This document shows positions 37,185 through 45,086 of a stretch of 64,000 bases of DNA, piece by piece. This stretch comes from an uncultured Lachnospiraceae bacterium (GTDB taxonomy: Bacteria > Bacillota > Clostridia > Lachnospirales > Lachnospiraceae). The notes below the pieces were generated by a model. It worked only from the letters and a program-made list of their open reading frames with translations. It ran no database searches and had not been told where the DNA came from. Position numbers and translations under genes: made by a program. The DNA lies in assembly GCA_910588405.1 (NCBI GenBank), contig CAJUPT010000008.1, forward strand, positions 1 through 64,000, written 5' to 3'. Each line of letters starts with the position of its first letter. Positions within the stretch are counted from its first letter, which is position 1.

Positions 37185-38246
37185 CTAAACATTGATGATA
37201 AACAGCCCCTTTGTGCTTGCCACATACAGCAGCAAAATCACCAGGCAGGGGATCATGCAGAGCACCCCTTTGGCAAATGTCCTAACGTCCCGTTTGATCA
37301 GCGCAAGACTCAGCGCAAAGGCGCCCACCTCCACCGGAAGCAGCGTCATGGCAGAGGAGGAGATGGCACAGCCGCTCTGGCAGAGCAGGAACAAGAGCCA
37401 CCAGTAAGCTCTGTTTTGATAGTCCTGATACAGCCTGGCGGCCACGTACAGCACCGCCGGTACGATCACACTGCCCAGCACTGCCTTTCCCTCATAGCTG
37501 CGCAGCAAAAGAAAGCTGGAGGAGGTGTAGGCGGTATAGGTAAACAGATTCAAAAGCAGGGCAAATACCAGCATCAGACCGGTATGCTCCCTGTCTCCTT
37601 TGAAAAACAGACGGGCAATGTTATAGATCACCAGATTATTCAGAATGGTGACCACCACCCCCATCACTGTTTTCATCTCAATTAGCGGATGAATGCCAAA
37701 GGCCTTGCAGACCACCGCATCCTGTACCAGATAGGTAGCGAAGCAGTGACGGATATCAAAGGTCTGGCGCATATCTCCGGTCAGCGGGTCATACAGGCTG
37801 ATCGTATTCGTATAAACGGACAGGGAGACATCCCCGATATAATAGGTGGCATCCCAGTAATCCGTCTGCCACATTACCACAAACACCGCCTGGGCCATCA
37901 CCACCAGAACAGGGACCAGCATCCAGAAAAGCTGTCCCGTCGCCTGTCTTTTCAGATCGGCAAAAGCCTGAAACCAGACTTTCCTGCATGTAACCGCCCC
38001 GTACACCGTCACAACCGCCACCAAAAGCAGCCAGAGAGCGGCCAGACGGTTCAGCGGAAGCTTTAAAAAGGTACAGGGCACCGCAAGAACCTGAAAAATT
38101 CCATAATACAGGAAAAATCCGATCATCAGCGCAAAGGTCAGAGAAAATTTTTCTTTTTTTATTCTGACTGTGACCAGAGAGCCAAAAGAAAAATAGACAG
38201 CCATATAAAATAGTAGCATCAATATGCAGTTGATAATCTCCAGCAC
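37185..38246 (-). CDS. DUF6077-like multispanning membrane protein
   Basis: 353 residues with about nine membrane helices; it begins with GTG after GAGGTGA. The loop WQTDYWDATYYIGDVSLSVY and the GDMRQTFDIRHCFATYLVQD segment place acidic residues outside the membrane, as in GT-C glycosyltransferases. It ends with three hydrophobic segments and a stop at STKGLFIINV, without the usual soluble domain, which is instead supplied by the next gene. It probably transfers a sugar from a lipid carrier. Confidence 0.6.
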   Translation of the reverse strand: MLEIINCILMLLFYMAVYFSFGSLVTVRIKKEKFSLTFALMIGFFLYYGIFQVLAVPCTFLKLPLNRLAALWLLLVAVVTVYGAVTCRKVWFQAFADLKRQATGQLFWMLVPVLVVMAQAVFVVMWQTDYWDATYYIGDVSLSVYTNTISLYDPLTGDMRQTFDIRHCFATYLVQDAVVCKAFGIHPLIEMKTVMGVVVTILNNLVIYNIARLFFKGDREHTGLMLVFALLLNLFTYTAYTSSSFLLLRSYEGKAVLGSVIVPAVLYVAARLYQDYQNRAYWWLLFLLCQSGCAISSSAMTLLPVEVGAFALSLALIKRDVRTFAKGVLCMIPCLVILLLYVASTKGLFIINV

Positions 38247-38260
38247 AGTCTCACCTCTTA

Positions 38261-38386
38261 TTTATAGTTCCACTACGGCCCTTTTCATACACCCATATCT
38301 AACTCGATTTCCGGCCGTTTACACGTCCGTAAACCGAGTTGCGCATGCTCCGGGCCTCCGTTGTTTTTATAGTTCCACTACGGCCC
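38261..38386. repeat. 21-bp direct repeats flanking a hairpin
   Basis: TTTATAGTTCCACTACGGCCC occurs at 38261-38281 and again at 38366-38386, exactly repeated 105 bases apart. Between them lies a stem-loop (38301-38340) whose outer arms AACTCG/CGAGTT and inner arms GTTTAC/GTAAAC are complementary. The unit fills the gap between the multidomain transferase gene and the DUF6077-like gene and could be a small mobile repeat or a recombination scar. Confidence 0.65.
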
Positions 38387-38389
38387 ACT

Positions 38390-41300
38390 TTATTGAAAAT
38401 CTTCTTTTACGATTTCCCACACGGCTTCCATCCCGAAGGTATCCTTTACAAAAGCCATGGCATCATGCCCGGTTTTAGCGGACAGTTCCGCATTCTTGCA
38501 GTATTGAAGGGTCTTTTGGGCAAATTCCGCCGCCGTGTCGGCCACGGACAGCACCTGCTCCACGCCCTCAATGCCTTCGGCGCCGATGGAGGTGGTTACG
38601 GTGGGCATTCCGTAGTACAGCGACTCAATCACCTTTCCCTTTACCCCCGCACCGAACCTGAGCGGTACTACCACGACCTGGCAGGCGCCGTACAGCGCTT
38701 CCAGCTCCTGATCCGAGACAAAGCCCTTCACGACGATACCCTCCCGGCCGTCAAGGGCCAGAATTTCCTCCGGCGCCTTGGAACCCACGATATAAAAAGG
38801 AATCTCCATCTTACGGCGGATCAACGGCCAGATTTCCTCCACAAACCACATCACCGCATCCTTATTCGGATGGTGGGCAAACCCGCCCACAAACAGCAGG
38901 CCCTTGCGCTTCGTAAAATCAAAATCAATATCCTCCTTAAAGGACTCAAACATATTCAGGCACACGGCCTTTACCCGCAAGCTGCCGTCGATCTCATGGA
39001 GCACGTCCCGCTCCACATAAGAAGGATAATAGGACATATCCGCCGTCCGAATCAATGACAGCTCCTGCTTCTTCATATAATCCGACTCCTTTTTATGCGC
39101 CGGATCGCCCGTTACCTCGTACTCTCTCTGCTCCCGCAGAAAATGGAGGTCGTGGCCGTAATACATAATCTTAATATCCGTCTTTTTCCGGATAAAATCC
39201 ATATATTTGATGGCGATATGAGGCCGGTTAATATAGGCAAACTGAATATATTTCTTATTTTCCTCAATCCAAGACAGGATATTTTCCTCGTACCAGCGGC
39301 CGTACAGCACCTCCACGCCCATCTGCTGGAACGCTGTGGTATAAGGCTCCTCTCTGCCGTAATTGTCGCCCACCAGCTTTACCACGTAGCCCTTTCGCAG
39401 AAACAGCTTAATATACTGATATGTGCTCTTGGACCCCGCGTCCTTGTCAAAGGTAGGCACATAATGGTCGATGGCCAGAATCACCTTCCGATTCTGAAGC
39501 CGTTCTCTGGCCGCAAATGGATTTGGCCGCTCGCCGTGAACCTCCTGTTTTGCGAAAGCGGATGCCCATTTTTCCTTCAGCTTCTCCATATTTGCTGCCT
39601 GATAAGCCTTGATACCGCTGCCGGTATCGGTTCCGTTTGAAATACCTTCATAATGAACCACCACCGACAGAGGCTGATAAACCACCCGATACCCGGCCTC
39701 CCGCACGGCAAAGGCCAGATCCGCATCCTCACAGTAGGCCGGGGCAAACCGTTCGTCAAAGCCCCCCAACTGCCTCCACAGCTTTGCAGACAGCATAATG
39801 GCAGCCCCCGAAATATAGTCCACATCCTTTACATAATTATATTCCGGCTTGTCCGGATCGTCGAATTTTCCGTAATTCCAGCCGTTTCCCTCCCGCCAGA
39901 AGATGCCGCCGGCCTCCTGCAGTCTGCCGTCGGGATAAACCAGCTTGGAACCCACCATGCCGATGGAAGGATCTGACTCGATCAGCGTCACCAGGGAAGA
40001 AAGCCAGCCTGGCTTCACCTGGGTATCATTATTTAAAAAGAAAATATACTCTCCCCGGGCGTGCTCCGCCGCACTGTTGCAATTTTTTAAAAAGCCTAGG
40101 TTGGCAGTGCTCCTGACAATGGTAATCCCCTTACAATACAGAGGCAGCACAACCGTTCCGTCCGTAGACCGGTCATCCGCCAGAATGACTTCATAAGTGA
40201 CATCCCCCGTATTTTCCAAAACCGAAGCCAGGCAGCGGTAGGTATACGCCACCTGGTTATAGGCCGGAATAATAATGGATACCTTAGGCTTTCTGTAAAT
40301 GGGAAATTCCAGTCCCCCCAGCTCATAGTACAGCCTGTCCAGCTCCTCATCCCCGGCTGACAGGCGGCCTTTTTTCGCTGCCAGCAGCTTTCCTGATTTT
40401 TCCGGATGGAGCAGCAGGTTTTTGGAGCTGTGTAACAGCTTTCTTCTCTCCGTCCCCTCGGGGAACATGGTATTTCCTGCGGCCGACGCTTCTTGATAAA
40501 AGGATTTCAGCCCCTGATAAACCGCCTTTCCGCCCATCAGCTTCGCCGCCTTTTTAAAGGGCGCATATTTTTCCAGTATGGCATCCCTGTCGGCGATCAT
40601 CACATTCAGATTTTGAATATGGTTCTCTTTCAACTGTACGGCCAGCTTTAAGTCCTCGATCTGATGCTCAAGCTGCTGTCTGGACCGTTCCTGGTCCTCC
40701 GTAAGCTCCTGAAAGGTTTTTACCTGTTTTTCGTACCGCTTCGTATAAGCGTATTCTTCTTTTCTGCCATGGACATGCTCCTGGAAGGATACCTCCATCC
40801 CGGCGAACAGATCCGCCAGCTCCCTGCCGATTCCCAGCCGCTCCAGGAATTCCCGTCTCGGGCAATGGGCTGACAAAAAACCCCAAAACTTCCGGTAAAA
40901 ATAATGGAGGTTCCGATACTGAATAAACTGGGCCGGCACCGGGAAATCCAGCACCCATTCGTAGTCGAGACAGTAATATTTATCTCCGGAAACCATAATA
41001 TTCTCAAAAATCATATCTATATTGGAAACAGCATAGGACTGGGGCTCGTCCGTCAGCTCCAAAAGCCTGTCCGCCGCGTCCCGGCCGAAAGCTTCTATAA
41101 ATTCCTGTGTCACTTCAAAGGGAACCAGCCCGCCTGGCTTTACCGCAAAAATAAGCTCCATCGCCTCGGCCACGGCCGCAGCCGGGTCAGCTTCCTTTTG
41201 CAGCCGCTTTGAAAGCAGCTCGTCAAAGCTTGTGCCCTCCAAATAAGCATACCGCATGACGCCATTATCCATCTCCGGCTTTAATGCCTCCACATTCCGG

Positions 41301-41482
41301 AAACAATCGTTGATGGCCTGGCAGTGGCGCGGGAATGCCGCGATATGTGCCCGGCCGCACTCCCGCACCGCCTCCTTCTCCACATACCGCCGCCCCGTAT
41401 CCGTATCCAGGCAGATCGCCGTACGGATCTGAAACTGCGGCTTCCTTAATTTATTGTATTTTACGTATTGAATCTGTTTCAT
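38390..41482 (-). CDS. kinase-like/coiled-coil/GT2/GT4 multidomain transferase
   Basis: 1030 residues from MKQIQYVKYNKLRKPQ. Residues 1 to about 225 look like a small-molecule kinase fold, with SNIDMIFENIMVSGDKYYCL and DYEWVLDF resembling the catalytic-loop and metal-binding Asp region of aminoglycoside-phosphotransferase-like kinases. About 250-300 is a coiled coil. About 400-620 is a GT2 domain (VSIIIPAYNQVAYTYRCLAS, FFLNNDTQVKPGW). About 660-1010 is a GT4 domain (IDHYVPTFDKDAGSKSTYQY, VPLRFGAGVKGKVIESLYYG). This resembles chain-terminating or reducing-end enzymes of ABC-dependent systems; it lies next to Wzm/Wzt. Confidence 0.85.
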   Translation of the reverse strand: MKQIQYVKYNKLRKPQFQIRTAICLDTDTGRRYVEKEAVRECGRAHIAAFPRHCQAINDCFRNVEALKPEMDNGVMRYAYLEGTSFDELLSKRLQKEADPAAAVAEAMELIFAVKPGGLVPFEVTQEFIEAFGRDAADRLLELTDEPQSYAVSNIDMIFENIMVSGDKYYCLDYEWVLDFPVPAQFIQYRNLHYFYRKFWGFLSAHCPRREFLERLGIGRELADLFAGMEVSFQEHVHGRKEEYAYTKRYEKQVKTFQELTEDQERSRQQLEHQIEDLKLAVQLKENHIQNLNVMIADRDAILEKYAPFKKAAKLMGGKAVYQGLKSFYQEASAAGNTMFPEGTERRKLLHSSKNLLLHPEKSGKLLAAKKGRLSAGDEELDRLYYELGGLEFPIYRKPKVSIIIPAYNQVAYTYRCLASVLENTGDVTYEVILADDRSTDGTVVLPLYCKGITIVRSTANLGFLKNCNSAAEHARGEYIFFLNNDTQVKPGWLSSLVTLIESDPSIGMVGSKLVYPDGRLQEAGGIFWREGNGWNYGKFDDPDKPEYNYVKDVDYISGAAIMLSAKLWRQLGGFDERFAPAYCEDADLAFAVREAGYRVVYQPLSVVVHYEGISNGTDTGSGIKAYQAANMEKLKEKWASAFAKQEVHGERPNPFAARERLQNRKVILAIDHYVPTFDKDAGSKSTYQYIKLFLRKGYVVKLVGDNYGREEPYTTAFQQMGVEVLYGRWYEENILSWIEENKKYIQFAYINRPHIAIKYMDFIRKKTDIKIMYYGHDLHFLREQREYEVTGDPAHKKESDYMKKQELSLIRTADMSYYPSYVERDVLHEIDGSLRVKAVCLNMFESFKEDIDFDFTKRKGLLFVGGFAHHPNKDAVMWFVEEIWPLIRRKMEIPFYIVGSKAPEEILALDGREGIVVKGFVSDQELEALYGACQVVVVPLRFGAGVKGKVIESLYYGMPTVTTSIGAEGIEGVEQVLSVADTAAEFAQKTLQYCKNAELSAKTGHDAMAFVKDTFGMEAVWEIVKEDFQ

Positions 41483-41536
41483 TGATTTTCTCCTGCAGAT
41501 GACCACTGCGAAAATATAAGAACACTCTTTAAGAAA

Positions 41537-42427
41537 TCAGGACGCGAATACCAAAAATGAATTAGCGAAATAAGGAAACTGCCCGTCCTTTAAAATTCCT
41601 TCCCAGGCCCCCGCCTCCCGAAACATCTGACACCAGTCTCTGTCATAAGCCACGGCCGTATTTTCCAGCATCCCGGGCTTTGGCAAAAAGCTATCGGAAT
41701 AGATAGCGTCCGGCAGCTTGTAATCCGGCATGGGATAATAAAACTCCTGTTCCAAAAAGCCGGCCTCAGAAAGCAGTCCCGCAAGCTCCGGCTTAGAAAA
41801 GGTCCGCACCCCCCGTACCCTTCCGTAATCCTCAACGCCGTCAAACAGTCCTCCGGTATGGTCCTCCGGAGCGCCGGCCCAGTATTTCAGGCCGTATTTA
41901 TTCTCAATGGCGATCATCAGCTTTCCGCCCGGCTTTAAAAAGGATTTCACCCGTCTCAGCATTTCCAGGTACGGCTCCTCTTCGCTGATATAATAGCCCG
42001 CATATTCCAGCACGCCGATCAGCGTAACATAGTCAAAGGTATCCTGAATCCGGATATCCTCAAAATTTCCCACCAGAATCTCCAGATTGCCGTATCTGCC
42101 GTTCCGGGCCGCGTTGATTGTGGAGCGGCGCTTGGATAAGTCGATAGCCGTCACCCGGGCCGTTTTTCTGCAGAAAAGGCCCGTAACCGCTCCGCAGCCG
42201 GCGCCGATCTCCAAAAGCGTTCCTCCAGGATTAAACCCATACCAGTCCAGCAGATTTTCACGGATATCCGACAGATGGTACAGAATCGGCCATTCCTCCT
42301 CCTGCCGTAAAATCTCGTCCATATCCCGGCCGCTTTCACACAGCTCTAAAAGACGGTCCTCAATATCGCCGTCGCTATACCGGTCTTCCCCTTTATAAAA
42401 TTGCAGGTTTAAAACATCCTCGTACAT
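41537..42427 (-). CDS. SAM-dependent methyltransferase
   Basis: 296 residues from MYEDVLNLQFYKGED, preceded by a GAGGAAAT-type purine stretch. The class I fold is shown by the motif I sequence LLEIGAGCGAVTGLF near residue 75, VTAIDLSKRR (motif II) and YVTLIGVLEYAGYY (post-motif). Its place between the multidomain transferase and Wzt suggests it methylates the non-reducing end, a chain-stop signal in ABC-dependent O-antigen systems. Confidence 0.85.
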   Translation of the reverse strand: MYEDVLNLQFYKGEDRYSDGDIEDRLLELCESGRDMDEILRQEEEWPILYHLSDIRENLLDWYGFNPGGTLLEIGAGCGAVTGLFCRKTARVTAIDLSKRRSTINAARNGRYGNLEILVGNFEDIRIQDTFDYVTLIGVLEYAGYYISEEEPYLEMLRRVKSFLKPGGKLMIAIENKYGLKYWAGAPEDHTGGLFDGVEDYGRVRGVRTFSKPELAGLLSEAGFLEQEFYYPMPDYKLPDAIYSDSFLPKPGMLENTAVAYDRDWCQMFREAGAWEGILKDGQFPYFANSFLVFAS

Positions 42428-42579
42428 GATTTCCTCTTTCCTGACGCAGCAACACACCATTTTCAACATATTTCTGCGTAAACTACAAGCACTTATCTAA
42501 TTTATCCAGCCATCCGATCAACTGTTACCTTTTATTTCCATGCTCTGATTTTCTAAGGCAGCCCCTCTGCCACCGAAAA

Positions 42580-43944
42580 TCACTTCCTATCTTTTTCTAC
42601 GGAAACTTCAGAATCCATATCATAGACCCCTACCGTATTTTTATTGGAAATCACCGTGATATTTACCGCATCATACAGCCGGTCATGAACCACGAACGCG
42701 CCGCCCTCAAAGCCGGTGCAGCCTAAAGACAGCAGGTACTCTCCGCCCTGCAGGCTCATATTCTGGCGGAATGCAATCACATATTCCTCTCCGGCCCCGG
42801 CTGTCTCCACCTGGCAGTCCTCGATCAGCGTATTGGTGCCGGTCAGCTCCGTTCCCTTAGAATCCTTAATCGTAAAGGCAAAAATCGGCGCGGGCACCTG
42901 CTCCTGAAAACGCACCTTCATTTTCAGGGTAAAAGGCTTTCCCTTCAAAAGCAGGCTGCTCAGCTCTCCGTTATGATCGAACAAGCCAATATCCGCAATC
43001 TCTGCCCGGCCGTCTCCGTATTTCAGCTTTTGTTCGTTTAGCGTCAGGCTGGTTTTCCACGGCTTTTCGCCGTTCCCGCCTTCGCTTCTACCTCCGGCAG
43101 CTCTATTCTCCCTGCCTCCGGCTTCATCCACAGCGGACTCATCCGCATTAGACATGCCGGACTCATCCGCACCGGACATGCCGTCGCCGCTGTTCCCGGT
43201 CGCCTCCATATCCTCCTGGTTCGCCAGAATCTTCTTATATAAATCCACCATCTGCCTGGCCGGGCCCTCTGCCACAAAATGCCCCCTGTTTAAAACCACC
43301 ACCTTGTCGCAATATTTAATCACCGTACTCATATCATGAGTGACTAGCAGCACCGTGGTTCCCGACTTGCAGATCTCATTGATTTTCTGATAGCATTTGG
43401 CCTGAAAAAACACATCTCCCACAGCCAGCGCCTCATCCACAATCAGGATATCCGGATCTACATTGATGGCCAGAGCAAATGCCAGGCGGACAAACATACC
43501 GCTGGAATAGGTTTTCACCGGCTGGTACACAAAATCACCGATATCGGCAAATTCCAGAATCTCCGGCAGCTTCTCATCCATCTCCTGGCGGGTATAGCCC
43601 ATCATCGTGCCGTTCATATATACATTTTCAATGCCGGTATATTCCATATTAAACCCGCCGCCCAGCTCCAAAAGGGCGGACACCCGCCCCGAAACCGTCA
43701 CCTGCCCGGTGGTAGGCGTCAGGACACCGGTAATAATTTTCAAAATCGTAGATTTCCCGGAGCCGTTGGTTCCGATAATCCCCATAAACTGTCCTTGCTC
43801 CACCTGAAAGGAAATCTCATTCAGCGCGTAGAACTTTTTATGATATTCCTTATGAAAAGGATTCAGAGACTCCTTTAACCGGTCAATCGGCCTGTCAAAC
43901 AGCCTGTATATCTTCGTCACCTGATCAACTTTAATTGCAGACAA
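42580..43944 (-). CDS. wzt: polysaccharide ABC transporter ATP-binding protein with Wzt C-domain
   Basis: 454 residues starting with TTG, eight bases after GGAGG. The ATPase domain has Walker A GTNGSGKST, signature YSSGMFVRLAFA, Walker B ILIVDEALAVGD and the H-loop VTHDM. A Gly/Asp/Ser-rich linker (about residues 250-285) contains a tandem 8-residue repeat. The C-terminal 150 residues form a Wzt-type carbohydrate-binding jelly roll that selects chains with the right terminal modification. It powers Wzm. Confidence 0.93.
   Translation of the reverse strand: MSAIKVDQVTKIYRLFDRPIDRLKESLNPFHKEYHKKFYALNEISFQVEQGQFMGIIGTNGSGKSTILKIITGVLTPTTGQVTVSGRVSALLELGGGFNMEYTGIENVYMNGTMMGYTRQEMDEKLPEILEFADIGDFVYQPVKTYSSGMFVRLAFALAINVDPDILIVDEALAVGDVFFQAKCYQKINEICKSGTTVLLVTHDMSTVIKYCDKVVVLNRGHFVAEGPARQMVDLYKKILANQEDMEATGNSGDGMSGADESGMSNADESAVDEAGGRENRAAGGRSEGGNGEKPWKTSLTLNEQKLKYGDGRAEIADIGLFDHNGELSSLLLKGKPFTLKMKVRFQEQVPAPIFAFTIKDSKGTELTGTNTLIEDCQVETAGAGEEYVIAFRQNMSLQGGEYLLSLGCTGFEGGAFVVHDRLYDAVNITVISNKNTVGVYDMDSEVSVEKDRK
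43135..43182. repeat. 24-bp tandem repeat in the Wzt linker
   Basis: Two 24-base units in direct succession differ at three positions and encode the repeated GMSxADES-type segment between the ATPase and carbohydrate-binding domains. Being a multiple of three, copy changes would alter linker length without breaking the frame. Confidence 0.7.
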
Positions 43945-43981
43945 ACAAACAATCCTCCAATTTTATTACGTGTGCCCTCTT

Positions 43982-44785
43982 TTATAATACATCCGCAAAG
44001 TGAGGCCGCAGCCGCTGGAACACACTGACCCCCGCAAATAAAAACAACAGCGCAAAGGCCCAGAAATACAGCGTTTCTCCCGGCCGCTGCCAGAACCAGA
44101 CCTGGTCCAGCAGACTGTCCCGGTAGCCCTGGACAATATAAAACATCGGATTCAGCTTCAAAAGCGCCAGCACCGTGCCGCCAATCCCCACCTCGATATA
44201 ATTCCACATAATCGGCGTCACCCAGATGCCAAACTGCAGGATAATCGCCACGATCTGGGCCATATCCTTGAAAAACACATAGATGGAAGCGCACAGATAG
44301 CCCACGGCCAGCACAAGCGCCAGCATGGCCAGGGAATAATAAGGAATCTGAAGCCAATACACGGTGGGAAAAGACCCCATAATCATATAAAACAAAACCA
44401 TAATCAACAAAAAAATCAGGTGGATAAACAATGCCGACACGACCTTGATCACCGGCAGGACACTGATATTAAACACCACCTTCTTCACCAGATAACTATA
44501 TTCATATAAACTGTTGGTAGCCAGCTGCAAGGCTTCGCTGAAAAAAAACCAGGGCACCAGCCCGGCCACCAGCCACAAAATAAAAGGATACCGGTCATTT
44601 CTGCCATCCCTGAGCAGCGTAAACACCAGGTAGTAGATGACAATCGTCACCACCGGCTGGACAAACATCCATACCATGCCAAAATAGGAACCGGCGATCC
44701 GCTTCTTAAAATCCGCCTTCGCCAGCTCCGAGACCATCTCCTTATGCTTCCAGATCTGGGCAATCTCAGAAAAAAACTGTCCCAT
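43982..44785 (-). CDS. wzm: polysaccharide ABC transporter permease
   Basis: 267 residues with six membrane helices of the ABC-2 type. MVWMFVQPVVTIVIYYLVFT and LVPWFFFSEALQLATNSLYE are characteristic of Wzm/TagG proteins. It exports complete polysaccharide chains in the cytoplasm-to-surface direction with Wzt, whose gene starts 37 bases downstream. A well-formed promoter lies about 160 bases upstream. Confidence 0.93.
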   Translation of the reverse strand: MGQFFSEIAQIWKHKEMVSELAKADFKKRIAGSYFGMVWMFVQPVVTIVIYYLVFTLLRDGRNDRYPFILWLVAGLVPWFFFSEALQLATNSLYEYSYLVKKVVFNISVLPVIKVVSALFIHLIFLLIMVLFYMIMGSFPTVYWLQIPYYSLAMLALVLAVGYLCASIYVFFKDMAQIVAIILQFGIWVTPIMWNYIEVGIGGTVLALLKLNPMFYIVQGYRDSLLDQVWFWQRPGETLYFWAFALLFLFAGVSVFQRLRPHFADVL

Positions 44786-44941
44786 ATATCCTCCTTAAAC
44801 CCGGCATATATCCGGATTGCAGCTTCATGAATTCGACAGAATGCATCATCACAAAGCATCCTTTCTATAACGACACACTTCGCCAGATACCTTGTAATAA
44901 GAATCCTGTTTTAAGAATGATGCGCCGTACACATATTTCAT
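44786..44941 (-). other. untranslated leader of wzm
   Basis: This stretch lies between the candidate promoter and the wzm start. No gene, repeat or clear secondary structure was seen. Together with 44971-45086 it makes up a gap of about 300 bases in the locus. Confidence 0.4.
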
Positions 44942-44970
44942 AGTATAACATCCTTCCTCCGGGGTTTCAA
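44942..44970 (-). promoter_or_regulatory. sigma-A promoter before wzm
   Basis: On the minus strand TTGAAA and TATACT are separated by exactly 17 bases, near the consensus, about 160 bases before wzm. It marks the start of a transcription unit for the ABC-exporter genes. Confidence 0.7.
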
Positions 44971-45086
44971 CCACTATTCCAAGAGGTGCTTCATACACGA
45001 AAGCCCGCATTACGCAAACGCGAATCTATGCAGAATGCATAATTTCTATATATCACTAAACGTGTTGCATCTCACAAAATGAACAG

